64,000 bases of DNA from Riptortus pedestris (GCA_019009955.1 CM032228.1:9404001-9468000), one strand, 5' to 3'. Counted from the first letter of the stretch, positions 24,506-36,735 are shown. Translations and numbers: made by a program. Notes: generated by a model not told the origin, from the sequence alone.

Positions 24506-25556
24506 AATAGTAATTTTAGTTTTATATCCAACATTAATTGCCAATTCCATATGTATTGCTGTGTGCTAAGGATGGAATGGATGCTAAATAATTTTATAAC
24601 TTGCCACCATCCATACACTAAAATATATAGCTCTCATGTAGGATTCTATGTAAAATTGATGTCGTGTTTACTGAACACAGGTACTGAGTGAGTTAATGGT
24701 GACTGAGGTTTTAGGATAACTAGCTAATGTAATAGGTAAATACTGGCTAAGGTATTAGGAATTTAAAAACAGATAGGAAAAGAGGTAGAACCTATGGCTT
24801 GCTTTCTGTATGCCCATGGTGTTATACGTGTATGTGCGTTCATGGTCAGAACATTTGTGAGGTCCAGTTAAGGTGATAAATCTGGTGACTAGAATATCAC
24901 AGTAATATATTACCTCCATTGAGTATCATTCAGTCGTGAGAGAAATATTCTTAATAAATCTCCCTCCTTCGACTTTTAAGACCTGTTGGAAGCATTATTT
25001 ATTCTACTTACTTAACATAAATATAGACCCTTTTATATATCCTTCCCTTACATAAAATGACCCACAGTCATACAATTTTTTTTATTACACATGTTAACAG
25101 TTAACTTTTCCCTTACTATTTTATGAATATTCAGGACTGTTTGCATTCTTAAAACAAAATATTAATACAAATAGAAGTTAATAATTTAAAGACCAGGAAA
25201 CCATTACCAAGTCGATTTGGTATGCATTTAAGATTTCATTATTATACTTTGGTAATTTGTCTTTCTTCTGGCCTTTAAATTAAAGTGAGTTGTTAAGTTA
25301 TAAACAAATATTATTTTACAATGAAATTTTCCGTACTTTTAAGCTAAGTACAAGGTAAGCAGTTTTAATTGTGTTGTGGCTTTAGCATATGCATTTACAA
25401 AATATCATGTATGACAAGGTAATGCCATAATGCCATTTTCCTGGCATTTCACAGCCTTAATTCAGTCTGGAATTTCTTAATAATCTACTTGGAGCTGAAT
25501 CATCTCCCTTTCTGAACTTTAATTTAGATGACTTTTAATTTCCTTTTATCTGGTTA
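24506..25556. other. Unassigned; likely 3' UTR and downstream flank of the transporter gene
   Basis: The first few hundred bases below 25557 would be the transporter 3' UTR (minus strand). A minus-strand AATAAA lies at 25003-24998. No other gene was recognised. Confidence 0.4.
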
Positions 25557-25697
25557 TTAACTAGTTTCATTTGCTGGCCTCTCTTCAGAATCCCACGGCT
25601 GCTTTTTTGTTGAGCCCCAAAAAATAAATATAGTATTTCCAAAGAAACATAGCATTGCTGATACTGTGAAGACTATTCTCCATTCTTATATGTCACT
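25557..25697 (-). pseudogene. SLC17-type transporter, last exon with in-frame TAA
   Basis: The acceptor is TTTCAG at 25703-25698. In phase with exon 9 it reads S-D-I, then TAA at 25688-25686, then E-W-R-I-V-F-T-V-S-A-M-L-C-F-F-G..., then WGSTKKQPWDSEERP and a terminal TAA at 25559-25557. The part after the first TAA matches the family end (WRxVF, helix 12, then F/W-G-S-x-x-x-Q-P-W), so the exon is genuine. Neighbouring alternative acceptors (two bases on, or after ATATAAG) also run into stops and do not restore this frame. If the TAA is real the protein stops at about 416 aa without helix 12. Confidence 0.8.
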
Positions 25698-26333
25698 CTG
25701 AAACAGAAACATAAAATGAAAATTAAACATTTCTTTATTATTGGTCAATAGGATTGTTTGAACTGTACAGTCCCTGTAGGACCTCAGGTACTATGTTACA
25801 CCATTCATTCGATCAGCTAGGATACAGCAATTTCAAGACCTCCCTCAGTTCATCCAGCCACCTCTATCTGGGCCACACCCTCTATTTTATCTCACCATAC
25901 AATTGTTGGAGTAATTTGATGGTGTACATACTCTCAACATACCCTAAACATAACCTGCCTTTTTAATAGTTTTATATATATATATATATACATATATTTT
26001 TTATTCATTTATTTAGCAGCCCTTATTATAAAATAATGGTATGTTTAGAATGCTAGTTTTTGTCATTTTTTTTTTAAAAGAAACTGAGGATTTTGTAATA
26101 ATAAACTATAATAATAGTTATAATAATTACATGGGATTATTCAAATTAAAATTCCACTAAGATGTTCACTTCTTTGTTTGAGAATTTAAAATGAAATGTT
26201 CAATTGAAGGCTGATACTTTTTTCTGTCAATGTGTGTAAAAGTAAATCTGGCAAAGAAAACAATATATTATGTTTTCAAGGAAGCATTCTATTTCAAAAG
26301 CTCCCGAGAGGCCAGGAAAACATATTTTTTGAT
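25698..26333. other. Last-intron sequence between final exon and minisatellite
   Basis: AT-rich with a short TA tract near 25975-25991. Nothing else was recognised. Confidence 0.5.
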
Positions 26334-29300
26334 GGCCCGCCTCATCCTGCCTCTACTGTGAGGTGCCATACCCAATAGTATCCTGATTCGTGTTCATGCT
26401 TAGAATCTCCTACTATAGTCTATTGCCATCCTTCATCCAGTCTACCTCCTCCTACCTCCCCTGTGAGGTGCCATACCCAATAGTATCCTGATTCGTGTTC
26501 ATGCTTAGAATCCCCTACTATAGTCTATTGCCATCCTTCATCCAGTCTAAAACCTCGCCTCCTACCTCCCCTGTTGAGGTTGCCATACCCAAATTAGTAT
26601 TCCTGATTTCGTGTTCATGCTTAGAAATCCACCCTTACTATAGTCTATTGCCATCCTTCATCCAGCACCGCCTCCTCCTACCTCCTGTGAGGCTCCATTC
26701 CCAGTAAGTAGTTTCCTGATTTGTGTTTCATGTTTAGAATCCCTCTCTACTATAGTCTATTGCCATTCCTTTCATCCAGCAGCCCGCTCCTTCCTACCTC
26801 CCCTGTTGAGGTTTGCCTTTAACCCAAATAGTATTCCTGATTTCTTGTTCATGCTTAGAATCCCCTACTATATGTCTATTGGCCATCCTTCATCCCAGCC
26901 GCCTCCTCCTACCTCCCCTGTGAGGTGCCATACCCAATTAGTATCCCTGAATGCATGTTCATGCTTAGAATACCCATACTATAGGTCTATTGCCATTCCT
27001 TCATCCAATGTCTACTCCATCCTCATACCTCCACTGTGAGCGTGCCATACCCAATAGTATCCTGATTTCGTGTTGCATGCCTTAGAATTCTCCCTACTAT
27101 AGTCTATTTGCCATCCTTCACTCCAGCCCGCCAATCCTCCGACTCCCCTGTGAAGGTGCCATACCCAATAGTATCCTGATTAGTGTTCATGCTTAGGTAT
27201 CCACAACTCTATAGTCTGTTGCCCAATCATTCATACCAGTCTACCTCCTCCTACCTCCCCTGTGAGGTGCCTCTATATTCCCAGTAGTTTCCTGATTTCG
27301 TGTTCATGCTTAGAATCCCCTACTATAGTCTATTGCCATCCCTTCATCCAGTCATACACTCCTCCATAAATCCCCTGTGAGGTGCCCATACCCAATAGTA
27401 TACTGATTCGTTGTTCATGGCTTAGAATCCCCTACTATAGTCTATTGCCATCCTTTCATCCATGTCTACCTCCTCCTGCCTCCCCTGTGTGTGCCATACC
27501 CAAATAGTATCCTGATTCGTGTTCATGCTTAGGAATCCCCTACTATAAGTCTATATGCCATCCTTTCATCCCAGTCTACCTCCTCCTACCTCCCCTGTGA
27601 GGTGCCATATCCCAATAGTATCCTGATTCGTGTTCATGCTTAGAATCCACCTACTATAGTCTATTGCCATCCTTTCATACCAGTCTACCTCCTCCTAACC
27701 TCCCCTGTGAGGTGCCATAACCCTCATTAGTTAGTATCTGATTCGTGTTTCATTGCTTTGAATCTCCTACTATAGTCTATTGCCATCCTTCATCCAGTCT
27801 ACCCTCCTCCTTACCTCCCCTGTGAGCCGCCATTCCCAGTAGTTTCCTGATTCGTGTTCATTGCTTAGAATTCCCCTACTATAGTCTATTGCATCCTTCA
27901 TTCCGAGCTCGCCTCCTCCTACCTCCCCTGTGAGGCTCATTACCAGTAGTTTCCTGATTTGTGTTCATGCTTAGAATCTCCTACTATAGTCTATTTGCCA
28001 TCCTTCATCCAGCCCGCCTCCTCCTAACCTCACCTGTGCAGGTGCCATACCCAGTAGTTTTCCTGATTTGTGTTCAGTGCTTAGAATCCCACTACTATAG
28101 GGTCTAATTTTTTTTTTTTTTGGCCCATCCTTCATCCAGCCCGCTCCTCCTAACCTCCCCCTGTGACGGTGCCTACCACAATTAGTATCCTGATTTCGTG
28201 GTCATGCTTAGAATCTCCTACTTATAGCTCTATTGGCCATCCCTTCATCCCAGCTCGCTCCATCCTACCTCCCCTGTCGTGGACTCCATCCCAGTAGTTT
28301 CCTGATTTGCTACTGTTCATGCTTAGAATCTCCTACTATAGGTCGCTCTTGCCATTCCTTCATCCTGCCCGCCTCCTCCTACCTCCCTGTGCAGGTGCAC
28401 ATACCCAATTAGTATCCGGATTCGTGTTCATTGCTGTAGAATCCCACTTACTATAGTCTATAGCATCCCTTCATCCAGCCCGCCTCCTCCTACCTCCCCT
28501 GTGAGGTGCCATAACCAATAGTATCATGATTCGTGTTCATGCCTTAGGAAATACCCTACTATAGTCTATTTGCCAATTCCTTCATCCAGTCTACCTCCTC
28601 CTACTCTCCACCTGGTGATGGTGCTCCATTACCCAATAGTATCCTTGATTCGTGTTCATGCTTACGAATTCTCCTACTATAGTCTATTGCCATCCTTCAT
28701 CCAGCCCGCCTCCTCCTACCTCCCCTCGTGAGGTTGCCATACCCAATCGTATCCTGATTCGTTGTTCTGCATGAATCCCCTACTATAGTCCTATTGCCAA
28801 TCCCCCTTCCATCCAGTCTACCTCCTCCTAACCTACCCCTGTGAGGTGTTTTACCATCACCCAACTACGTATCCTGATAGTGTTCATGCTTAGTAATCCC
28901 TTATCTATAGTCTATTGCCATCCTTCATCCCTGGCTATCCTTCCTCCCTACCTCCCCTGTGTGGTAGCCCATACCCAATAGTATTCCTGATTCGTTGTTC
29001 ATGCCTTAGAATCACCCTTACTATAGTCTATTTGCCATTCCTTCATCCAGTACTACCTCTCCTACTATACCGCCTGTTAGAGTCCGCTCCAATACCCAAT
29101 AGTATACTGATTAGTGTGTCCATGCTTAGATTCCCCTACTATAGTCTATTGCCATCCTTCATCCCAGTCTACCTCCTCCCTACCTCCCCTGTCGAGGTGC
29201 GATACCCAATAGTATACCTGATTCGCGCGCGTCATGCCATTAGAATCTCCTAGCTATAGTCTATTGCCATCTTCTTATCCAGTCTACCTCCTTCCTACCT

Positions 29301-31138
29301 CCCCTGTGAGCCGCCATTCCCAAGTAGTTTCCTGAATTCGTCTGTTCATGCTTAGAATCCCTCTACTAATAGTCTTTGCCATCCTCTTCATCCAGGCTCG
29401 CCTCCTCCTACCTCCCCTGTTGAGGCCTCCATTCCCAGTAGTTTCCTGAATTTGTGTCATGCTTAAGAATCTCCTACTAAGATAGGTCTTATACTGCCAT
29501 CCTTAACCAGTCCCTGCCCGCTCCTCTTACCTCCCCTGTTGAGGTGCCATTCCCAGTAGTATTCCTGATTTGTGTTTCATGCTTTAGAAGATCCTCTACT
29601 TATAGTCTATAGCCATTCCTTCATCCAGCCCGCCTCCTCCTACCCTCCCCTGTGAGGTGCCATACCCAATAGTATCCTGATTCGTGTTCATGCTTAGAAT
29701 CTCCTACTATAGTCTATTGCCATCCTTCATCCAGCTCGCCTCCTCCTACCTCCCCTGTGAGGCTCCATTCCCAGTAGTTTCCTGATTTGTGTTCATGCTT
29801 AGAATCTCCTACTATAGTCTATTGCCATCCTTCATCCAGCCCGCCTCCTCCTACCTCCCCTGTGAGGCTACCATTGCTCGCCAGTAGTTTCCTGATTTTT
29901 GTTCATGATTAGAATCTCTACTACTTTAGGTCTATTGCCATCCTTCATCCAGCTCGCCTTCCTTCCTACCTCCCCTGTGTGAGGTCGCCATTACCAGATA
30001 GTTTCCTGAATTTGTGTTCATGCTTAAGAATCCCCCTACTATAGTCTATTGCCATCCTTCATCCAGCCCGCCTCCTCCTACCTCCCCTGTGAGTGTGCCA
30101 TACCCAATTAGTATCCTGATTCGTGGTTCATGACTTAGAATATCTTCCTACTATAGTCTATTGCAATCCTTCATCCAGCCCGCCTCCTCCTACCTCCCCT
30201 GTGAGGTGCCATAACCCAATTAGTATTCCTGATTCGTGGTCATGCTTAGTATACCCTACTATAGTCTATTTGCATCCTTCATCCAGTCTACCGCCTCCTA
30301 CATCCCCTGTGAGGTGCCATACCCACTAGTATCCTGATTTGTGTTCATGCTTAGAATCCCCTACTATAGTCTATTGCCATCCTTCATCCAGCCCGCCTCC
30401 TCCTACCTCCCCTGTGAGGTGCCATACCCAATAGTATCCTGATTCGTGTTCATGCTTAGAATCCCCTACTATAGTCTATTGCCATCCTTCATCCAGTCTA
30501 CCTCCTCCTACCTCCCCTGTGAGGTGCCATAGGGGTTGTATCATGGTGTTGTGTTCATGCTTGAAGGTCTGGGGCGAGCGTGTTCGTGTACTATAGTCTA
30601 GGAGAGACAGGTGGTATCAGCAGCCATCACCCCTACCGCCCCGCCAGGGTCCGGTAGTGTGTGTGTTACGGGTAGTTTCGGGGTGGGGGATGTCATACCC
30701 AATAGGTGCTGCGATGCTTCCATGATTTGGGTGCATGCTTAGAATCCCCTTACTATAGTCTATTTGCCATCCTTCTCATTCCAGCCCGCCCTCCTCCTAC
30801 CTCCCCTGTGATGGTGCCATACCCAATAGTATCCCTGATTCGTGTTCATATAGCCTTAGAATCCCCATACTATAGTCTATTGCCATCCCTTCACATCCAG
30901 CCCGCCTCCTCCTACCTCCCCTGGTTTTTGAGGTTTTTTTTTTTTTTTGGCGGGCCATACCCAATAGTATCCTGATTCGTGTTCATGCTTAGAATCCCCT
31001 ACTATAGTCTATTGCCATCCTTCATCCAGTCTACCTCCTCCTACCTCCCCTGTGAGGTGCCATACCCAATAGTATCCTGATTCGTGTTCATGCTTAGAAT
31101 CCCCTACTATAGTCTATTGCCATCCTTCATGCAGCCCA
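26334..31138. repeat. 105-bp minisatellite array, about 45 units
   Basis: Head-to-tail units with a 105-bp period, measured between 30421 and 30526. Each contains CATACCCAATAGTATCCTG, TTCATGCTTAGAATC, CTACTATAGTCTATTGCC and a pyrimidine run CTCCTCCTACCTCCCCTG. Two variable positions define unit types: CATACCCAATAGTATCC versus CATTCCCAGTAGTTTCC, and CAGTCTACC versus CAGCCCGCC. Units near 26370-26500, 29630-29860, 30300-30530 and 30960-31130 are clean, while those between carry many single-base insertions. Odd inserts occur at 28110-28122, 30531-30715 and 30925-30954. The array lies wholly inside the last intron of the transporter gene. Confidence 0.97.
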
Positions 31139-31715
31139 TCTGGTCCCTAGGTGGCTTGTGAGCCCGACTGCTCCCGATTGCTCCTTAATTTCGAAGATGA
31201 GTTTTTTTCAAGACATATCTATTGCAATCGTTCCTTTTACTAAGATTAATTCTATTTTGTACGGAAGTGTATCGATATCTTGAGAAATAGGTGCTAGTCC
31301 AACTCTGACCTCTCAGGCCGAGTGCGCCTGATCAATTTTACTTGTTTTAGTTTAAGCTTCATTCTATTCAAGAAATAAAGTCATTATTTTACGTTCTAAA
31401 TAGTATATTTGTTTTCCTTAGATCCTAGCGAAGTCTGTCCTACCAGCGTTTTAAATTAAAATTATTACTTGGGAGGGGGGGGGGGTTAAAATTTGTAGGC
31501 GGCCTTTCAGGCCGGGTGCGCTCGATTTTGTTTCGTCCAGAGGTGTGCCCGATGGAGGGTTAAAGCTCCTGTATGTGCTAAACACATTTCAGTGACATCT
31601 ATTTCAATTAATGAGTTATGTGCGTAAGGCCTTTTGAGAAAGGTTGCAAATAATTAATGTCACTAAAATTTTACAAAAGATAGTTAATTTGAGTTTTGAT
31701 TATCACAAACACAAT

Positions 31716-31748
<33 letters not shown>

Positions 31749-31778
31749 GCATGCTCACATGTACACACACACGTATAC
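31139..31778. other. Intron sequence with a diverged internal duplication and (CA)n
   Basis: CTCAGGCCGAGTGCGCCTGAT (31307-31330 area) recurs in diverged form as TTCAGGCCGGGTGCGCTCGAT (31508-31530 area). (AC)n lies at 31716-31738. No coding content. Confidence 0.45.
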
Positions 31779-31779
31779 T

Positions 31780-32905
31780 TGCTAAGGTACCCGGCTTTGC
31801 TTGGGAAATTATTTCAGGCTGAATGATGATGGTATTTTTTTTTTCTCCCCTGCAAAATCAAATCATATTGAGATTAAACGCATATTGTCTTTTGTTGTAC
31901 ATTACCAAACAACGTTTAATAGTTATGGATAATACATAGTCCTTTCAATATCGTAATATCGTCAACATATGGGAGGAAATAAGATAATATATACCACAAT
32001 TCAAGAATTTGATTCCGCACAACTTTCGCTACCACACGTCGTGTAAATTCAGAATGAGTTTGTTTAAATAATACATTATACAAATTAAATAATCGAAATG
32101 CTCTTATAGTTTAAATTTCTATTGGAAACAAATAACAGTTATTTTCTAATTAAAATAAATAACAAATAAGGGGACTTCCCTACTCCAAACCATAATAAAA
32201 TTGTTGACTCCCGCTATAGTTATTAGCGTATATCTTATGTATACTTCATTGTACAACAAATGTGAATATAACAAAAGTTACTCTAAATAACTTCTGATAT
32301 GTACTTGTTTGCAGAAAAACTAATAGGAAATGAAGTACGGCAATTTTTCATATAATGACTCCCTTACAACCCCCATTCCTGGTCGTCCCTAGAAATTTTG
32401 ATATAGCTTATAATCATGGAAGGATTAATACTAATTCACATGCCATGTTTTGTTTAATCCGGTTTAGTCATTAATGTCCAATAAAACTGTTGACTCCCAC
32501 TATAGTTTTTAGTGTATATGTCATTTACACTTCAGTATACAACAAAAGTGTTTATAACAAAAGTTACTTTAAATAACAAAATGAACAACTTTTGTTATGT
32601 GCATCTTTGTCGAAAAACCAATAGGAAACGAAATATTGCATGTTTTTATTTCAGGCCTCCCTTATAATCCCCACTCCTGCTCATCTCGGAGAATATTAGT
32701 ATAGCCTATAGTCAACGTTTGATTAGTAGTAATATACATACTAAGTTTCATAAAATTCGGTTCAGTGGTTTAGGCATGAAAAGGCAACAAACAAACAGAT
32801 ACCAAAGCCAAAAATTACATATATTCTGTCTATGGCATGTGAAACGAAAAATTATTGTGCAAATTCGAGGAAAAAAATCAATTTACAGACAGAGGTTTTA
32901 ATTTT
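31780..32905 (+). mobile_element. ACCCGGC-family dispersed repeat, diverged copy
   Basis: Starts TTGCTAAGGTACCCGGCTTTGC and keeps the modules (AACAAAAGTTACTC, ACAACTTTTGTTATGTGCATC, CCAATAGGAAACGAAATAT). It ends TTCGGTTCAGTGGTTTAGGC, AACAAACAAACAG and CAGACAGAGG. More diverged than the 6.6-10.1 kb copies. Confidence 0.7.
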
Positions 32906-32992
32906 TTATAAATACATTAATGATTAAGCAATTTGAGAACCAAATTCTGATAACCATAAGAATATTAATTCTAAAAAAATAGATATACTTAC

Positions 32993-33234
32993 TGTATCTT
33001 GCACAAGATAAGTTGAAATGAGTGGTCCTAGAATGGATGCAATATTTGCCGTGGAATTACTAATGGACATGATTATACCAGCAAAATTTGGTGAAAGGTC
33101 CAAACAATTTGTGAACATTCCAAGATTAGCCGCTGCACCTACGGTTACTGAGACTACCAACATGCTTTCAGCTAAAGTTGTTGTTACAGGAGCATAAGCT
33201 AGTACCAGCAATGATATGCAGGTCCCGTACATGG
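32993..33234 (-). CDS. SLC17-type transporter, exon 9 (helices 9-11)
   Basis: The acceptor is TTTTAAAG and the donor ACA|GTAAGTAT; 242 nt. It encodes AMYGTCISLLVLAYAP (helix 9), then G-x-x-x-N-x-x-D-L-S-P-N-F-A-G-I-I-M-S-I-S-N, the best conserved block in insect SLC17 proteins, and GPLISTYLVQDT. It ends in phase 0, so the next exon is read in frame AGT GAC ATA. Confidence 0.95.
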
Positions 33235-33314
33235 CTTTAAAAAAAATAATAATAAGTTAATTTCTAGAAATATTTGGAAAGTTTTGATTAAAATAATAAT
33301 AAAATTTCCATTAC

Positions 33315-33545
33315 AAAGAGTTACATAAACTAAGCAAACTTCCTATGTGCTGCAATGACACACTGGTCTTCTCATCTCACCAAGTATTTTATACCTCTCC
33401 CGTAGAAGGAAGTCTAGATCAGCAGAAATTGAAATGTGTGATGAATAATGAGGTTTTTAGTGTCTCAGTTCCCTAAAGTAAAAATCAGACCATTATAATT
33501 GGGGGTTTACTGAATGCTGAAAGCATAAAAAATTATGACTTGTCC
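33315..33545 (-). mobile_element. Old HINE-like fragment
   Basis: ACATAAACTAAGCAAACTTCCTATGTG is a worn 3' (hairpin-side) subterminal region. It is followed by TGGGGGTTTACTGAATGCTGAAAGC, the body motif seen in long copies. Confidence 0.45.
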
Positions 33546-34286
33546 CTTCATTCACATTTTATATTATTTTTGTTTCAGTTGTAGGCTATAGGTTTAATTT
33601 GTTTATGTTTGTATTCAGTTCATAAACAGTCTTGTTGCCATTCTTGGTGAGCAATAGCTTTAACTGAGCTTTGCAAGTCTTCTGATGTCAGTTGATGAAT
33701 GATAATGTTAATATTTTTAGTCATGAGTTTGGCCTGGTTGTCAACTTCAGTGCTTCATCCAATATTATGCTGTCCTCGTAGCCACACTGTTGTAATATTC
33801 AGAATAGGGCACTAGTAAAGTGTGATTAAATAAAATTTTAAAAAAAAATTTCATTGAATTATATATTTTATAGCTATTTTGCTCTTATAATGAAAGTTAC
33901 TGTTTTTATATCTAATGGCTACACTTAGTTAACCGTCCCCCGTGAATAGGATGTCCCCCATGCCCCATGAAAACGAGTCAGGAAAGGAAGAGGACTTTCA
34001 GGGGTTTCCCTCCTTGTTCGAGAGCTAACTTCTATCGTTCATAATCCAATAAGGGCATTGGGACGGGAAGAGAGAATTCCACTCAGGCTCAGAATATTTA
34101 GATGTCCACCAAAAACTGACTAATAATAGGCATTAATCAATAAGTGTATGCAAACAATAACTTTCATGTTTCCCCAATCCTCCCCCACGATTGTGGTAAG
34201 TATACGATTTAATAGAATAAGAATGTAAAAAGAATAGCTAATCATATCAATAAAAAAATATGAAATATACAAATGAGTATTCCTAC
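33546..34286. other. Transporter intron, nothing recognised
   Basis: No repeat or RNA gene seen. The polypyrimidine and A-runs are ordinary intronic sequence. Confidence 0.5.
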
Positions 34287-34419
34287 CTATACTGTTCCAA
34301 AATGGTCGTAAAAAACTTTCTGGAATTCTAGTTCTCTTCTTTATGTGCCATGATAATACAGTTAACAATACAGATGCGATGCAAGAAAATAAATAAGGAA
34401 GTGCAGAAAGTAGGCCATT
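34287..34419 (-). CDS. SLC17-type transporter, exon 8 (NGLLSALPYL, helix 8)
   Basis: The acceptor is TTTTTCAG and the donor ATAG|GTAGGA; 133 nt. It opens with NGLLSALPYL, one of the strongest SLC17 hallmarks, and ends in the loop RIPESFLRPFWNSI plus one base of the next codon. The intron that follows is about 1 kb. Confidence 0.94.
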
Positions 34420-34696
34420 CTGAAAAATATAAATTGGAAATGATTAAAAATCAGACTCACAAAATCCTGTAATAAAGGGTGCATTTTATAGCTAATCTGA
34501 AGGCAACTCTGCAGTTTAGATGAATTGGCCAGGATAGTTAGGTCATATTGTATGTATGAGACTAAATAAACTGCCCAAAAAAGCGGTATATGGTACAACT
34601 GATAGTGGGTCGGGGAAGTGAGGCAACCTAGGAGTACTTGGCTGGATATCCTGTAGAAGAACTTATTAAGACTAGGGATTGAGTCTTTCATGTCCT

Positions 34697-34985
34697 TTAA
34701 AATTGTTCACACCCGCTATAGTTTTCAGTGTATATCTCATTTACACTTTAGTATACGACAAAAGTGTATATAACAAAAGTTACTTTAAATAATACAATAT
34801 ACAATGTTTATCATGTGCATCTTTGTCAAAAAGCCACTAGGAAATGAAAAATCGCTATTTTTAATTTCAGGCCTGCCTCATAACCCCCACTCCTGCTTGT
34901 TCCTAGGAATATTTGTACATCTTATTATCATCGGGTCATTAATGCTAATTTACATAACGAAATTTCTTTTTATATATCAACACTA
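34697..34985 (+). mobile_element. ACCCGGC-family repeat, single-module fragment
   Basis: One module: GTGTATATAACAAAAGTTACT, TGTGCATCTTTGTCAAAAAGCC, CGCTATTTTTAATTTCAGGCC and ATAACCCCCACTCCTG. Both ends are missing. Confidence 0.65.
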
Positions 34986-35009
34986 AGCGAATTTATCATG
35001 ACAAGTCTT

Positions 35010-35510
35010 ATTTTAAACTGAAAATTGTTTTCAATGGACCTTTATTAAGTGAGATACATTCAAATAGTCATTAAGTAAGATTCTTCGGTTCTGAATGTTT
35101 ATTTGATCCATACCATACTTGATATTTAACTTTAATAATAAACACTAAAGCTCTTATTAGTTAATGGCTGAAATTGGGTCAGGAAATGGAGGGAGTGAGG
35201 GGGATTCAAAAATTCAAAATAACTCCATTATGAGTCGGATTGAAATAATTCTACTGAATCAATCTTGTTAAACTATTGATGCTCTATAATTTTTATTATT
35301 TACATTTTTTTTCTAACTCAAATATTAAGCGAGTTATTCGTGTTTTCTTGCTTTCAGCCTAAAGGCAGAAAAAAAAATATCCCCCACTTCTACTCATCGA
35401 ATTTTTATATACGAATAGAGAATATATGGTGAGATAACGTTATTAGTCTGCCATACCAGCACATGGGTGTTTGTAGTTTATGCATCCCTTGTGTGTCAGA
35501 TTTGTTTTTA
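35010..35510 (+). mobile_element. Old HINE-like fragment
   Basis: Worn body motifs (TTTCAATGGACCTTTATTAAGTGAGATACATTC; AAAATAACTCCATTATGAGTCGGATTG in shortened form) and a worn end TAGTTTATGCATCCCTTGTGTGTCAGA. Confidence 0.5.
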
Positions 35511-35589
35511 GTATTTTACGGAAACTATGAGATAGCTCGATGTAATTCAATATTTATTATAATTAAATTTGAATGCATGCCCTACTTAC

Positions 35590-35751
35590 ATCATGCAAGT
35601 TGTATCCAAGTACCCCATTGATATAAGTCGGTGTCAATGTAACAATCGTCCAACCAGTCCAGGCGGAACAAGAACAGGTAATAGTAAGTACAAGAACTGG
35701 AATTGATGTAACTATTTTTCTCCAAGGCACATTCGCTCTTCTTTCTTCTAC
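35590..35751 (-). CDS. SLC17-type transporter, exon 7 (VPWRKI motif and helix 7)
   Basis: The acceptor is ATCACAG and the donor GAT|GTAAGT; 162 nt, 54 codons. It encodes VEERRANVPWRKIVTSIPV; VPW(K/R)xIxTSxPV is the conserved entry to helix 7. Then comes WTGWTIVTLTPTYINGVLGYN, matching the extracellular T-x-x-P-T-Y-x-x-x-V-L motif. Phase 0 at both ends. Confidence 0.93.
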
Positions 35752-36486
35752 CTGTGATTAATAGATATCTTACATTAAGGGAGAAATGTCATCATAATCG
35801 CAGGTACAATATTAGCTTAATATTTATAACTTTTTTCCATTGAGGTTAAATATAAGTTCAATGAGAACAATCATTAGGTCTTACAAGAACGTTCTTCAAT
35901 TAAAAATGCATCCTGCTTCTGAGCTTTTTAATACTTTAAATTAGTGTTGAACTGATTTGACTTATGCTCCTCTAATACTAATCTTGTTCGTGAAAGGCTA
36001 AATAATACAATAGTAATAAGCAAAATTATAAGCATTTAGATATGTTGACTTTTGTATGACATTATTCATCTAATCAAATGTACAGAATATAGAGCCAAAT
36101 CATTAGATAAATACAGCTATTGACATGTTAAATTAATTCTAATTATTTTATGATTATTTGTTGTCTTTAATGAGGAATAATTTCAGTATTAATTTAAAGT
36201 TTTGAAAGTGCACAGGAGCATGGGAATATTAAGTATAATACTAATAATACTACTTTTTGATGTTAATTACATTTACTAAGTGTCTTTCATTTATCTCAAT
36301 AATAAAAATGAAAAAAATGTAAATACTGTTTTTATTGTCCTTAGTCTAATAGCTTGAACTTTTATTGAAATTTTGAGGACAATAAAAGATTATGAATGTA
36401 TGGAAAGTTTTTATGAATCTTGATTATTTTTATGGAGATCATATATAGCCCTCCAACTAATATTGTGACAGATATGTTAAACAAAT

Positions 36487-36489
<3 letters not shown>

Positions 36490-36541
<52 letters not shown>
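36490..36541. repeat. (TA)n microsatellite in transporter intron
   Basis: About 26 TA units, 70 bp downstream of the exon 6 donor in transcript direction; not attached to a recognisable element. Confidence 0.95.
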
Positions 36542-36546
<5 letters not shown>

Positions 36547-36607
36547 GATCAAATTCAAGAAATTCCTTTTACATGTAATTATATGTTAAAAAAAATAAGG
36601 TAAAAAC

Positions 36608-36735
36608 CTGCTTGTTTTCAGCTTGAAAACATATCCTCATATATTCTCGCTCTTCGTTAGATATTGTTTTACATGACTCTGGGTTTTCACCTCCAAAAGC
36701 AGCATGAATAATCCCCCAAATGATTCCCACTAAAC
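36608..36735 (-). CDS. SLC17-type transporter, exon 6 (helix 6 and central loop)
   Basis: The acceptor is TTTTTTAG and the donor CAG|GTTTTTACC, a weak donor beyond GT; 128 nt. It encodes LVGIIWGIIHAAFGG, then a loop ending ISNEEREYM, the conserved I-S-x-E-E-R-x-Y-I/M of the large central loop. The exon ends in phase 0 and continues directly into VEER of exon 7. Confidence 0.9.

Noticed and set aside
25557..25697. Alternative acceptors in the last transporter exon that would bypass the TAA
   Set aside because: Acceptors two bases downstream, or after ATATAAG, meet TGA or TAG at once in the required phase and do not restore the EWRIVF frame.
26495..30975. Open frames of 70-112 codons in the array
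   Set aside because: They follow the repeat unit, change frame at the inserted bases and resemble no protein; the region is intronic.
26334..31138. Regularly spaced repeat array that might be taken for CRISPR
   Set aside because: The full 105-bp unit is repeated with no unique spacers; it is a minisatellite in a eukaryotic intron.
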